Part shown: in pieces, positions 7,807 to 16,117 of the stretch
How the letters are laid out: every line of letters begins with the position of its first letter
How positions within the stretch are numbered: position 1 is the first letter of the stretch
Position numbers and translations under genes: made by a program
The notes under the pieces: generated by a model
Database searches by the model: none
What the model was told of the DNA's origin: nothing
What the model saw: the letters and a program-made list of their open reading frames with translations, nothing else
NCBI GenBank assembly: GCA_902489135.1
Contig: CABTYW010000023.1
Location: forward strand, 1 to 27,261
Origin: an uncultured Synergistaceae bacterium
GTDB lineage: Bacteria; Synergistota; Synergistia; Synergistales; Dethiosulfovibrionaceae
Direction of reading: 5' to 3'
DNA length: 27,261 nucleotides

Positions 7807-8810
7807 AGCTTCACATTTTGGCTTTCACCGGCGACGGCGTTGCCCTTGCCAAAAGGATCTCGACCGTTCTGGGCGGGACGCTCTGGGCACCGTCTCAATA
7901 CGCCGGCGGCGTCGTCCTGCCCCTGGATGCGCCGCTTTCACTGTGGTGCCGAAAGCGCTTTGAGGACAGCGACGCCCTTATGTTCATATCCGCCTGCGGC
8001 ATTGCCGTGCGCGCCGTGGCGCCCTGCCTGAAGGACAAAACCCGCGACCCCGCGGTGATCTGCATGGACGATCGGGGACGCCACGTCATCTCGCTGCTGT
8101 CGGGACATCTGGGCGGCGCCAACGAACTGGCGGCCCAAACGGCGGCCGTCACGGGAGGCACGCCCGTCATCACCACGGCCACCGACGTTCACGGCGTGCG
8201 CGCCGTTGACCTGTGGGCCAAAGAACATCACTGCGCCATCGAAAACATCACCGCAGTTAAGCACATTTCGTCGGCGGCGCTGGAAGGACGCCCCATCGGC
8301 GTCGCCGTGACGGAGCAGCTTCAGCCGGCCCCGTGGCCCGTAACGCTGTGGCTTCGCCCGAAAAATCTGGTGTTGGGAGCGGGATGCAAAAAGGACACGC
8401 CCTGTGACGCGCTGCGCCGCGCCGTCGACGACTTTCTTCTCGGAGCGGGCGTTTCAGTTCTGTCGCTGTACAAGCTGGCGTCCATCGACCTCAAAGCCGG
8501 CGAGCCGGCGCTGAACGCCCTGGCGGCGGAGCTGAAAATTCCCTTTGAGACCTACTCGGCGTCCCGGCTCTCGCGGCTTGGGGGAAGATTTTCCGCTTCG
8601 GAAAAAGTCCTGGCCGTCACGGGCGTTGACAACGTGTGCGAACGCTCCGCCGTTCTGGCTTCCGGCATGGGACCGCTTCTTCGCGGCAAAACGGTGTATC
8701 CCGGCATCACCCTCGCTCTGGCGCGCATCCCCGCGCCGCAAGCTCCAATGAACCCTTCAAAGGTGGAATCGGCCATGTGCCCTAAAGAAAACTGTGAGGA
8801 AGGACAATGA
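7803..8810 (+). CDS. cbiG: Cobalt-precorrin-5A hydrolase
   Basis: Opens the delta-lactone of cobalt-precorrin-5A and releases the C20 carbon as acetaldehyde, the contraction step of the anaerobic route. The 335 residues include an N-terminal domain with MFISACGIAVRAVAP near 58-73 and SLLSGHLGGANELA near 98-111, and a C-terminal CbiG domain with LVLGAGCKKDTPCDALRRAV near 190-208. Its presence, with cbiD, rules out an oxygen-dependent CobG-type pathway. It overlaps both neighbours by 4 nt. Intact. Confidence 0.94.
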   Translation: MKLHILAFTGDGVALAKRISTVLGGTLWAPSQYAGGVVLPLDAPLSLWCRKRFEDSDALMFISACGIAVRAVAPCLKDKTRDPAVICMDDRGRHVISLLSGHLGGANELAAQTAAVTGGTPVITTATDVHGVRAVDLWAKEHHCAIENITAVKHISSAALEGRPIGVAVTEQLQPAPWPVTLWLRPKNLVLGAGCKKDTPCDALRRAVDDFLLGAGVSVLSLYKLASIDLKAGEPALNALAAELKIPFETYSASRLSRLGGRFSASEKVLAVTGVDNVCERSAVLASGMGPLLRGKTVYPGITLALARIPAPQAPMNPSKVESAMCPKENCEEGQ

Positions 8811-9526
8811 TCTGCGTCGTCGGACTGGGTCCCGGATCGGAAGATCAGATGACGCCTCTGGCGCTTCGTTCTCTTGAAAAATGCGACGTCATTATCGGCT
8901 ATAAAACCTACATCGATCTCATCGCTTCGCGCTTTCAAGGCCGAAAGGAACTGATCGCTTCGCCCATGAAAGGCGAAGTGGAACGCTGCCGGGAGGCGCT
9001 GCGCCTTTCGCGGAGCGGAAAAACCGTCGGCCTCATCTCAAGCGGCGATCCCGGCGTGTACGGCATGGCGGGAATTATGCTGGAAACGGCGTCGGAGCAG
9101 GACTGCGTTGAAGTCATTCCCGGAGTGACGGCCGCCTGTGCGGCGGCCGCCGTGCTGGGCGCGCCGCTGACCCACGATTTCGCGGTGATCAGCCTGAGCG
9201 ACCTTTTGACGCCCCGGGAAGTCATCAACCGCCGTCTTGAGGCCGCCGCTACGGCCGATTTCGTCATCTGTCTCTACAATCCCATGAGCCGCGGACGCCC
9301 CGACACCCTTCGCCGCGCCTGCGAAATTCTGCTGCAGCACAAAGAGGGAAGCACGCCGTGCGGCTGGGTTCGCAGCGTCGGACGGGACGGACAGGAACGC
9401 CGTCTTTGCACGCTTGAAAAATTGCGTGACGAAAAGCTGGACATGTTCTGCACCGTCATCATCGGCAGCAGCGCCACAATGCGCCGTGGCGAAACGCTCA
9501 TCACGCCCCGGGGGTACCTTCCGTGA
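8807..9526 (+). CDS. cbiH: Cobalt-precorrin-3 C17-methyltransferase
   Basis: Methylates C17 and drives ring contraction of cobalt-precorrin-3 to the lactone precorrin-4. The 239-residue methylase begins MICVVGLGPGSEDQMTP and has GYKTYIDLI, ISSGDPGVYGMAG, VIPGVTAACAAAA, HDFAVISLSD and LYNPMSRGRPDT, all typical of CbiH/CobJ. No extra C-terminal iron-sulfur or CobG domain is present. It starts in an ATGA overlap with cbiG and ends in a GTGA overlap with the next gene. Confidence 0.94.
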   Translation: MICVVGLGPGSEDQMTPLALRSLEKCDVIIGYKTYIDLIASRFQGRKELIASPMKGEVERCREALRLSRSGKTVGLISSGDPGVYGMAGIMLETASEQDCVEVIPGVTAACAAAAVLGAPLTHDFAVISLSDLLTPREVINRRLEAAATADFVICLYNPMSRGRPDTLRRACEILLQHKEGSTPCGWVRSVGRDGQERRLCTLEKLRDEKLDMFCTVIIGSSATMRRGETLITPRGYLP

Positions 9527-10749
9527 TCATTCTTTTCGGAGGCACCACGGAAGCCCGCCGCCTCCTTGAGCGAGGTCTGCCGGCGCTGTGCTGCGTCGCC
9601 ACCGATTACGGGGCGAAACTGCTTGAGGGATTGAGCAATGCGGATGTGCGCGTGGGACGCCTTGACCAGGCGGCCATGGAAGATCTTTTTCGCCGAGAAA
9701 AACCCGTCTGTGTCGTGGACGCCACGCATCCCTACGCGGCGGAAGTCACGAAAAACATCAAAAGCGCCTGCGAAAAAACAGGCAGAACCTACATGCGGGT
9801 GATCCGCCCCAAGACTGCTCTGCACGGCGACGTCACCGTCGTCAGCTCGCCGCTTGAGGCGGCGGAACTGCTGAACCGTTCCGACGAAAAAGTTCTGCTG
9901 GCCGTGGGCAGCAAAGAGCTGCCCGCCTTCACGTCGGTCACCGACGCCCGTCGGCGCCTTTACGCCCGCGTGCTTCCCACTTCAGGGGTCATCGCTCAGT
10001 GCGAGGCGCTGGGCTACGACGCCGGCCACCTTATGGCCATGCAGGGGCCCTTTACCGCCGAGATGAACCGCCAGATGCTTGCCGCAACGGGAACCTCCAT
10101 TCTTGTGACCAAGGACGGCGGCGACGCGGGAGGCATGAAGGAAAAACTCTCGGCCGCCCGTGAAGCGGGCGCCCGCGTCATCGTCATCGGAAGGCCCGAC
10201 GAAGCGGGGCTGACGCCTGAAGAAGCGCTTTTGCAGCTGCGGAGGGCGCTGAAACTCCCCGTGCCGCCGCCTTTTCCTCTGTTTCTTCCCTTGGAAAAGA
10301 AGACGGCCGTTCTGGTGGGCGCCGGGGCCGTAGCGCTGCGACGGGCACGGACACTTGCCCGCTGCGGCGCGTCAATCCGCGTCATCGCGCCGGAATTTCG
10401 AGGCGACTGGAAAGACCTGGAAATCCTGAGAATAGATCGGGACTACAGAGACGGCGATCTGGAGGGCGCCTGTCTTGCCGTGGCCGCCACCGACCGCCGC
10501 GACGTGAACCGCGCCGTCGCCGAAGAAGCCAAAGCCCGGGGAATTCCCGTCAGCGTCGCCGACAACGCCGCCGAAGGAACTTTTTACTTTCCGGCGCTCA
10601 TCGGCAATTCGCAGGCTGCCGCCGCCGTAACCACGGCGGGACTGTCCCCCGATCTGACCCGCCGTCTGGCAGTCAGGCTCCGCGGGATATGGCCCGGGCT
10701 CGTCGCGGAAGAACTGCAAAAACAAAAAGAAGAGGCCGGCGGACAATGA
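9523..10749 (+). CDS. cbiJ-sirC: Fused cobalt-precorrin-6A reductase and precorrin-2 dehydrogenase
   Basis: A 408-residue two-domain protein. Residues 1 to about 247 are CbiJ/CobK, which reduces cobalt-precorrin-6A; motifs are ILFGGTTEARRL at the start, VVDATHPYAAEVTKNI near 65-80 and LVTKDGGDAGG near 190-201. Residues about 255-400 are a SirC/Met8/CysG-N-like dehydrogenase that oxidises precorrin-2 to sirohydrochlorin; it has the nucleotide loop VLVGAGAVALRRARTL, the ATDRRDVNRAV segment holding the expected catalytic aspartate, and FYFPALIGN. The usual GGGxVAxRK loop is slightly altered (K to R). No ferrochelatase-like tail domain follows. It starts with GTG overlapping cbiH. The two activities use NAD(P) in opposite directions, as discussed in the findings. 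Confidence 0.9.
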   Translation: MIILFGGTTEARRLLERGLPALCCVATDYGAKLLEGLSNADVRVGRLDQAAMEDLFRREKPVCVVDATHPYAAEVTKNIKSACEKTGRTYMRVIRPKTALHGDVTVVSSPLEAAELLNRSDEKVLLAVGSKELPAFTSVTDARRRLYARVLPTSGVIAQCEALGYDAGHLMAMQGPFTAEMNRQMLAATGTSILVTKDGGDAGGMKEKLSAAREAGARVIVIGRPDEAGLTPEEALLQLRRALKLPVPPPFPLFLPLEKKTAVLVGAGAVALRRARTLARCGASIRVIAPEFRGDWKDLEILRIDRDYRDGDLEGACLAVAATDRRDVNRAVAEEAKARGIPVSVADNAAEGTFYFPALIGNSQAAAAVTTAGLSPDLTRRLAVRLRGIWPGLVAEELQKQKEEAGGQ

Positions 10750-11639
10750 AAACCATCCGATTTGGAACGCGAAAAAGCGAACTCGCTCTGGCACAAACCC
10801 GCCTGATCATGGAAACCGTCGGACGGGCCCATCCCGAGTACACTCTCGAGATCGTCCCCATGACCACCTCGGGAGACGTCACCATGAAACCCTTTTCCGA
10901 GGCTTCCGACCCCAGAGGCATCAAGGGACTTTTCACTCAGGAACTGGAAGACGCGCTGCTCAGCGGCGCCGTCGATGTAGCCGTCCACAGTTTGAAGGAC
11001 ATGCCCGCCCAACAGGATCCCCGCCTTCCCGTCATCGCCTGTTTCAGGCGTGAAGACCCCCGGGACGTGCTGGTTCTGCCCCAAAACGAAAAAGGAGAAA
11101 CAGAGGTGCGCCTTATCGGCTGTTCGTCGGCGCGCCGACGGCTTCAGGCCCGGCAGCTTTTCCACGACGCCGACATTGAGCCCGTGCGCGGCAATGTGGG
11201 CACTCGCCTGAGAAAACTGGACGACGGCCTCTTTTCGGCGCTGATCCTGGCCGCCGCCGGACTGAAGCGGCTCGGCCTCGAGGGGCGAATCAGCCGCATC
11301 TTTTCTCCCGATGAAATCGTCCCGGCACCGGGACAGGGCATTCTCGCCTGCCAGGGGCGAGAGGGCGGCGAGTACGCCCCGTGGATTGACAGTATCGCGG
11401 ACTGCGCCGCGGCGGACTGCGCCGCGGCGGAACGAAGCTTCTCAAAAGCCCTCGGCGGCGGCTGCGCCGCACCGGTAGGCGCCTTTGCCGAAGTTTCGGG
11501 AAGCGAAATGCGGCTTCGCGGTTTTTTCGCCGACGAAGAGCGAAGCTTTTTTCGCCGTGCCGCCATCGTCGGTGAAAGAAAAGAAGCGGAAAAGCTCGGT
11601 GAAAAACTGGCACAGAAAATTCTCAGTGAGTTGAGGTGA
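10746..11639 (+). CDS. hemC: Hydroxymethylbilane synthase (porphobilinogen deaminase)
   Basis: Joins four porphobilinogen units into hydroxymethylbilane. The 297-residue protein shows RFGTRKSELALAQT at the start, KGLFTQELEDALL near 60, AVHSLKDMP near 80-88, VRGNVGTRLRKLD near 148-160 and the cofactor-binding cysteine in LGGGCAAPVGA (Cys240), which holds the dipyrromethane primer. The ATG at 10746 overlaps the preceding stop (ATGA); the longer upstream frame is not homologous. A 15-bp tandem repeat inside the gene adds ADCAA twice just before the cysteine loop. It sits with cobA-hemD and hemB, so this copy probably feeds corrin synthesis. Confidence 0.95.
   Translation: MKTIRFGTRKSELALAQTRLIMETVGRAHPEYTLEIVPMTTSGDVTMKPFSEASDPRGIKGLFTQELEDALLSGAVDVAVHSLKDMPAQQDPRLPVIACFRREDPRDVLVLPQNEKGETEVRLIGCSSARRRLQARQLFHDADIEPVRGNVGTRLRKLDDGLFSALILAAAGLKRLGLEGRISRIFSPDEIVPAPGQGILACQGREGGEYAPWIDSIADCAAADCAAAERSFSKALGGGCAAPVGAFAEVSGSEMRLRGFFADEERSFFRRAAIVGERKEAEKLGEKLAQKILSELR
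11397..11426 (+). repeat. 15-bp tandem duplication inside hemC
   Basis: The unit GCGGACTGCGCCGCG occurs twice in direct succession (11397-11411 and 11412-11426), encoding ADCAA-ADCAA without changing frame. It lies in the helix just ahead of the conserved GGGC loop, where length variation is tolerated in the family. Confidence 0.85.
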
Positions 11640-11643
11640 AATC

Positions 11644-13098
11644 ATGACACCCGGTAAAGTCTGGCTCGTAGGCGCAGGGCCCGGAGACGCGGGACTGCTG
11701 ACCTGCCGCGGGCGCGAAGTTCTTGAATGCGCCGATGTGGTGGTCTACGACCGCCTGGCCGGCGACGGCGTCCTGTCGCTCATTCCGCCACAGGCCCAAC
11801 GCATCAACGTGGGAAAATCCGGCGGCTGTCACCCCGTGCCGCAGGAAGAAATAGAAAAAATCCTCGTCAACCAGGCGCTGCAAGGCAAAAAAGTCGTCCG
11901 CCTCAAAGGCGGCGACCCCTTCCTGTTCGGCCGCGGAGGCGAGGAGATGGAGCAGCTTTGCGCCCATGGCATCGCCTGCGAAGTCATTCCCGGCGTGACA
12001 TCGGCCATCGCCGCGCCCGAATGTGCCGGAATTCCCGTGACCCATCGCGGCCGCGCCAACTCGCTGCACATCATTACGGCGCACACCCGGGAAGGCGGCA
12101 TCGCCGAGCAGAATTACGCCGCTCTGGCACAGCTGGGCGGCACGCTGGTCTTTCTCATGGGCGTTTCATCTCTTCCGGAAATTTGCAGCCGCCTCCTGAA
12201 GGAAGGCCTGGCGCCCCGAACGCCCGTATCCGCCGTCCAATGGGGCACCACGTCACGGCAGAGACGCCTCACGGGCGAGCTTGAAAATTTTGCCGAAAAA
12301 GCCGCGCAGCTGGGCTTGACGCCGCCGGCGGTGATCGTTGTGGGCGCCGTGGCCGACCTGGGCGAAACCCTGGACTGGCACGATACGCTTCCTCTCCGAA
12401 GCGTCAAGATTGTCATCACGCGCCCGCGGAAAAGGCAGGGCCGACTTTCGCGAATGCTGCGCGATCTCGGCGCCGAGGTGGTGGAGCTGCCCGTCATTGA
12501 AACGTTGCCGCTGGATCAAGCCCTCCCGCCGCTGGACGCCTCATGGATCGCCTTTACCAGCGTCACCGGCGTGGAATGTTTCTTTTCCCGTCTGGCGCAC
12601 GAAGGCCGCGACGTACGCTCCATGGGGACGGCCAAAATTGCCGCCGTCGGGCCGGCCACGGCACAAGCGCTGACCGACCGCGGACTGTGCGTAGACCTGA
12701 TCCCTCAGGTCTACGACGGACTCCACCTGGCAAAAGAACTGGCGGAGCGGGCCGGGAGCGAGAAAATTCTTCTGTTCCGCGCCCTCGACGGCGCGCCCGA
12801 ACTGACAAAAGAGCTTCAACGCCATGGCGCGCCGTTCACCGAAGTCGCTCTGTATCGCACGGTAATTCTCCCCGCTCCCTTTGTGCCGCGGGATGCCGAT
12901 GCCGTCGTATTCACCAGCGCCTCAACCGTCAGAGCTTTCAGGCAAGCCTGTCCCGATCTCAGCGTGCCTTATGCGTGCTGTATCGGAGAACAAACCGCCG
13001 CCGAAGCGCGGCGTCAGGGATTTAAAGATATCGGCATTGCCCCCAAAGCCACGTTGGAACATCTTGCAGCCACATTAAAGGAGCACTATAAAAAATGA
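11644..13098 (+). CDS. cobA-hemD: Fused uroporphyrinogen-III C-methyltransferase / uroporphyrinogen-III synthase
   Basis: A 484-residue bifunctional enzyme. HemD (about residues 258-484) closes hydroxymethylbilane to uroporphyrinogen III; SUMT/CobA (about 1-250) methylates it at C2 and C7 to precorrin-2. SUMT motifs are VWLVGAGPGDAGLLT, VVYDRL, VRLKGGDPFLFGRGGEE, VIPGVTSAIAAPECAGIPVTHR and PVSAVQWGTT. The HemD part has VKIVITRPRKRQGRLSRMLR and VVFTSASTVRAF. Fusion of these two is common in anaerobes. GAGGTGA precedes the ATG. The gene overlaps hemB by 4 nt. Together with the SirC domain just upstream it supplies the substrate for cobalt insertion. Confidence 0.95.
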   Translation: MTPGKVWLVGAGPGDAGLLTCRGREVLECADVVVYDRLAGDGVLSLIPPQAQRINVGKSGGCHPVPQEEIEKILVNQALQGKKVVRLKGGDPFLFGRGGEEMEQLCAHGIACEVIPGVTSAIAAPECAGIPVTHRGRANSLHIITAHTREGGIAEQNYAALAQLGGTLVFLMGVSSLPEICSRLLKEGLAPRTPVSAVQWGTTSRQRRLTGELENFAEKAAQLGLTPPAVIVVGAVADLGETLDWHDTLPLRSVKIVITRPRKRQGRLSRMLRDLGAEVVELPVIETLPLDQALPPLDASWIAFTSVTGVECFFSRLAHEGRDVRSMGTAKIAAVGPATAQALTDRGLCVDLIPQVYDGLHLAKELAERAGSEKILLFRALDGAPELTKELQRHGAPFTEVALYRTVILPAPFVPRDADAVVFTSASTVRAFRQACPDLSVPYACCIGEQTAAEARRQGFKDIGIAPKATLEHLAATLKEHYKK

Positions 13099-14075
13099 TC
13101 GTTAGACCCAGAAGACTGCGCATCTCGCCCGAAATCCGCAACATGGCGGCGGAGACGCGCCTCAGCCCCGACATGCTCATCTACCCCGTATTCATCCGTG
13201 AAGGCCGAAACATCGTCGAAGACATTCCCTCTCTGCCCGGACAAAAGCGTTACAGTCCCGACACCTTCCCCCGCGTCCTTGAGGAGATGGCCCGGTCGGG
13301 CGTCAGCTCGGTTCTGCTTTTCGGACTGCCCGATCACAAAGACGAAAAGGGCACGGGCGCGTGGGCCGACGACGGCGTCATTCAGCAGGCGCTGCGCATC
13401 GGCAAAAAAGAATTCCCCCACGTCGTCTTCATCGGCGACGTGTGCATGTGCGAGTACACCAGCCACGGACACTGCGGCATCCTCCGCGGCACGGAGGTGG
13501 ACAACGACGAAACGCTGGAATACCTGACGCGCATCGCCGTCTCTCAGGCCGCCGCGGGAGCCGACATTGTCGCGCCGTCGGACATGATGGACGGTCACGT
13601 GGCGGCCATCAGAGCGGGGCTTGACGCCGCCGGCATGGAGAACAAAATTATTTTCTCCTACGCCGTCAAATACGCCTCGGCCTTCTACGGCCCCTTCCGC
13701 GACGCCGCCGGTTCCGCCCCCGCCTTCGGCGACCGCCGCGCCTACCAGATGGATCCCCGCAATGTCCGTGAAGGATTGAAAGAGGCGCGCATCGACATTG
13801 AAGAGGGAGCCGACATGGTCATGGTCAAGCCCGGTCTGCTGTACATGGACGTGCTGCGCGCCGTAAAAGAGAGCTGTTCCGTCCCCGTGGGGACCTACTG
13901 CGTCAGCGGCGAATACGCCATGATCAAGGCCGCAGCGGCCAACGGATGGATCGACGAAAAACGTGCCGTGTCCGAAGCCATGTACTGCCTTGCCCGCGCC
14001 GGCGCCGACGTGATTATCACTTACTCCGCCATGGACGTGGCCCGCTGGCTGCGCGAGGGCGGCATTGCCTTTTAA
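13095..14075 (+). CDS. hemB: Porphobilinogen synthase (5-aminolevulinate dehydratase)
   Basis: Condenses two 5-aminolevulinate molecules to porphobilinogen. The 326-residue protein has the zinc cysteines in CMCEYTSHGHCG (Cys117, Cys119, Cys127) and the two active-site lysines in SYAVKYASAFYGPFR (Lys192) and MVKPGLLYMD (Lys245), so it is a zinc-type enzyme and looks fully active. It begins in an ATGA overlap with cobA-hemD. The 110-nt space after it is the largest gap within the operon. Confidence 0.96.
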   Translation: MIVRPRRLRISPEIRNMAAETRLSPDMLIYPVFIREGRNIVEDIPSLPGQKRYSPDTFPRVLEEMARSGVSSVLLFGLPDHKDEKGTGAWADDGVIQQALRIGKKEFPHVVFIGDVCMCEYTSHGHCGILRGTEVDNDETLEYLTRIAVSQAAAGADIVAPSDMMDGHVAAIRAGLDAAGMENKIIFSYAVKYASAFYGPFRDAAGSAPAFGDRRAYQMDPRNVREGLKEARIDIEEGADMVMVKPGLLYMDVLRAVKESCSVPVGTYCVSGEYAMIKAAAANGWIDEKRAVSEAMYCLARAGADVIITYSAMDVARWLREGGIAF

Positions 14076-14185
14076 CGTGACGGATGCCGAGGGAAAGGCT
14101 TTGACCGTCGGAAGCAAAGGCCTGGGCGGCCTCGCGCGGTTTTCAGTTCAAAGCCCCTTCGCCGAGATGAACGGGAGATGACGTC
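14076..14185 (+). other. Intergenic spacer with a possible 33-codon ORF
   Basis: This is the only sizeable gap in an otherwise overlapping operon. It contains an open frame from GTG at 14078 to TGA at 14181 (starts VTDAEGKALTVGSKGL) with no ribosome site of its own, and a short GC hairpin around AGGCC-tgggc-GGCCT. I see no cobalamin riboswitch motif. GGGAG at 14173-14177 is the ribosome site for cbiA. The small ORF may be chance or a gene remnant. Confidence 0.3.
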
Positions 14186-15571
14186 ATGACGCCACAGCTG
14201 CGAATAATTCCACGACTTGTCATTGCCGCCGCGCAGAGCGGCTCGGGCAAGACGACGCTGACCTGCGGGATACTGGCGGCGCTGAAGCGGCGCGGTCTTT
14301 CCCTTCAGCCCTTCAAAGTCGGCCCCGACTACATCGACCCGGGGTATTTGTCCCGTGCCGCCGGAAGAACCGCCCACAATCTCGACACCTGGCTCACCGA
14401 TGAAAAGACCATGGTGCGCATTTTCGCCCAAAGCGCCGGCTCCTCCCGCGGAGCCGTCATCGAAGGCGTCATGGGGCTTTACGACGGCGGCCGCGGGGGC
14501 GTCAGCAGCACCGCCAAGATCTCAAAACTTCTGCGCGCTCCCGTGGTGCTGGTCATCAACGCCCAATCCATGGGAGAAAGCGCCGCGGCACTGGCGTTGG
14601 GCTTTCGTGAGTACGACCGCGGCGTAAATTTGCGCGGCGTCATTCTGAACCGCCTCGGCTCCGACTCCCACCGGCGGCTCATCACCGAAGCGCTGAGTCC
14701 GCTGGGAATTCCCGTGCTGGGAGCGCTGGCGCGCGACGACCGTTTCGGCATTTCGGAACGCCATCTCGGCCTGCTGCCTGCCGACGAAAACGAGGACGAA
14801 ACCTTCGACGCCCTCGTGGAACAGGTCGAACGCTCCGTGGATCTCCAGGCGCTGATGAACGTCGCCGACGAGGCGCCCGCCCTGGAAGTTCCCGTCCGCG
14901 AAGAAAAAACAGAACCTGAAAAAGCCGTCATTGCCGTCGCCCGCGATCGGGCCTTTTCCTTCTACTACCCCGAAAGCCTGGCAGAACTGGAACGCGACGG
15001 AGCGCGGCTGACCTTTTTCAGCACCCTGGACGACTGCGAACTTCCCCACTGCGACGGCCTTGTCCTCGGCGGCGGATTTCCCGAGATGTTCGCCGCGGAG
15101 CTGGCGGAAAACGCTCCCATGAGGCGCTCCATGGCCGCCGCGGCCGCTTCGGGTCTGCCCATGTACGCCGAGTGCGGCGGATACATGTATCTCACGCGCA
15201 GCATCGCCGACTTCAACGGGAAAATTTTTCCCATGGCGGGCATCGTTCCCGCACGGTGTCACATGAATTCCCGGCTTCAAACCGTGGGCTACGTGGAAGC
15301 TCAGCTGCTGCGCGGCACCGTTCTCGGAGCGGCGGGTATGACCGTGCGCGGACACGAGTTCCATTTCTCCTCGTCGGAACCGGAGCGTGACGCCCCCGCA
15401 AATTCCACGGCGTGGCGCATCACGAGAAAGCGCACGGGAGAGGCGAAAAACGCGGGATTTGCCAATGACGCCGTCGTCGCGTCCTATCTGCACCTCCACT
15501 TCGCCGGCTGCCCCCAGGCGGCCAAAAATTTCGTGGAAGCCTGCGCCCGATGGAGACGCACCCGCCACTAA
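14186..15571 (+). CDS. cbiA: Cobyrinate a,c-diamide synthase
   Basis: ATP- and glutamine-dependent amidation of the a and c side chains of cobyrinate. The 461-residue protein has an N-terminal synthetase domain with P-loop AAAQSGSGKTTLTCGIL near 14-30, FKVGPDYIDPGYL near 43-55 and EGVMGLYDGG near 93-102, and a C-terminal glutaminase domain with GLVLGGGFPEMFA near 292-304 and the nucleophile cysteine in YAECGGYMYLT near 328-338. GHEFHFSS near 390 completes the family pattern. GGGAG lies 8 nt before the ATG. It is the last gene of the operon and is followed closely by a strong terminator. Intact. Confidence 0.95.
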   Translation: MTPQLRIIPRLVIAAAQSGSGKTTLTCGILAALKRRGLSLQPFKVGPDYIDPGYLSRAAGRTAHNLDTWLTDEKTMVRIFAQSAGSSRGAVIEGVMGLYDGGRGGVSSTAKISKLLRAPVVLVINAQSMGESAAALALGFREYDRGVNLRGVILNRLGSDSHRRLITEALSPLGIPVLGALARDDRFGISERHLGLLPADENEDETFDALVEQVERSVDLQALMNVADEAPALEVPVREEKTEPEKAVIAVARDRAFSFYYPESLAELERDGARLTFFSTLDDCELPHCDGLVLGGGFPEMFAAELAENAPMRRSMAAAAASGLPMYAECGGYMYLTRSIADFNGKIFPMAGIVPARCHMNSRLQTVGYVEAQLLRGTVLGAAGMTVRGHEFHFSSSEPERDAPANSTAWRITRKRTGEAKNAGFANDAVVASYLHLHFAGCPQAAKNFVEACARWRRTRH

Positions 15572-15582
15572 CTCTATAAAAC

Positions 15583-15633
15583 AAGCGCGCAGAAGAATCT
15601 TCAAAGTAAGAAGATGTCTTCTGCGCGCTTTTA
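15583..15633 (+). terminator. Intrinsic terminator after cbiA
   Basis: A perfect 14-bp stem (AAGCGCGCAGAAGA with TCTTCTGCGCGCTT) continues inward with ATCTTC/GAAGAT, giving a nearly 20-bp hairpin about 12 nt after the cbiA stop and ending in TTTT. The A-tract on the left would allow it to work in both directions. Confidence 0.85.
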
Positions 15634-15713
15634 GTGCGTCACGCCACGCACAACATACCGACTCCAACAAGAACAGCTCTGTCACAGGCATTCCGCACCG
15701 CGATGAAGTTCCC

Positions 15714-16010
15714 TCAAACAAGCGACAGCAGCATACTAAAGAGCGTGAGGCCCATAGAACAGGGACTCCCGCAAGGCTCTCTTGGTTTTAGCGTTACAAT
15801 GAACTCATTTTCGCGGTCCATCTCCGTACCGACTTTGTTCCCCGTCAACCCTCCAATAAGGCCGCCGATAACGGCCCCCGGAATCGTCCCGGCAATGGCT
15901 CCGAGAGGTCCCAACGCAACTCCTATGCTTGTTCCAAGCTTTGCTCCCAAAGCAGCGCCACCTGCTCCACCCATTACGGTTCCAACGGCTTCATTTTTTC
16001 TCTGAGTCAT
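15714..16010 (-). CDS. Small glycine-zipper protein
   Basis: A 98-residue protein with a central hydrophobic segment full of GxxxG/GxxG repeats (GGAGGAALGAKLG, GAIAGTIPGAVIGGLIGG), typical of glycine-zipper membrane or outer-envelope proteins that pack as helical pairs. A strong ribosome site, AAAGGAGAT, lies 7 nt before the ATG, so translation is credible. It sits between the cobalamin operon terminator and the phage tail genes, on the same strand as the latter. It could be a host envelope protein or a phage-carried accessory gene; I cannot assign a function. It shares no sequence hallmark with a lysis cassette. Confidence 0.7.
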   Translation of the reverse strand: MTQRKNEAVGTVMGGAGGAALGAKLGTSIGVALGPLGAIAGTIPGAVIGGLIGGLTGNKVGTEMDRENEFIVTLKPREPCGSPCSMGLTLFSMLLSLV

Positions 16011-16087
16011 ATTACGATCTCCTTTCGTTTTGTCACGAAAATCACTTCATCTAGACACTTTTTTCAGAAGATTTTCGCGGAGACTCT

Positions 16088-16117
16088 ATGGTATTCCGCC
16101 ACGGAGAGTAATGGCAA
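16088..16117 (-). promoter_or_regulatory. Possible promoter for the glycine-zipper gene
   Basis: Read on the - strand, TTGCCA (16112-16117) and TACCAT (16088-16093) are 18 bp apart, a moderate sigma-70 match about 75 nt upstream of the start codon. An 8-bp inverted repeat (CGAAAATC/GATTTTCG, 16036-16077) lies in the leader. Confidence 0.35.

Noticed and set aside
14076..14185. Cobalamin riboswitch before cbiA
   Set aside because: The gap lacks the conserved B12-box and core helices and is too short for a full cobalamin riboswitch. The operon start, where one would be expected, lies outside the window.
15634..15651. Small GTGCGT/ACGCAC hairpin after the cbiA terminator as an attachment site
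   Set aside because: Only a 6-bp stem with no second copy at another phage edge, so there is no support for an att site.
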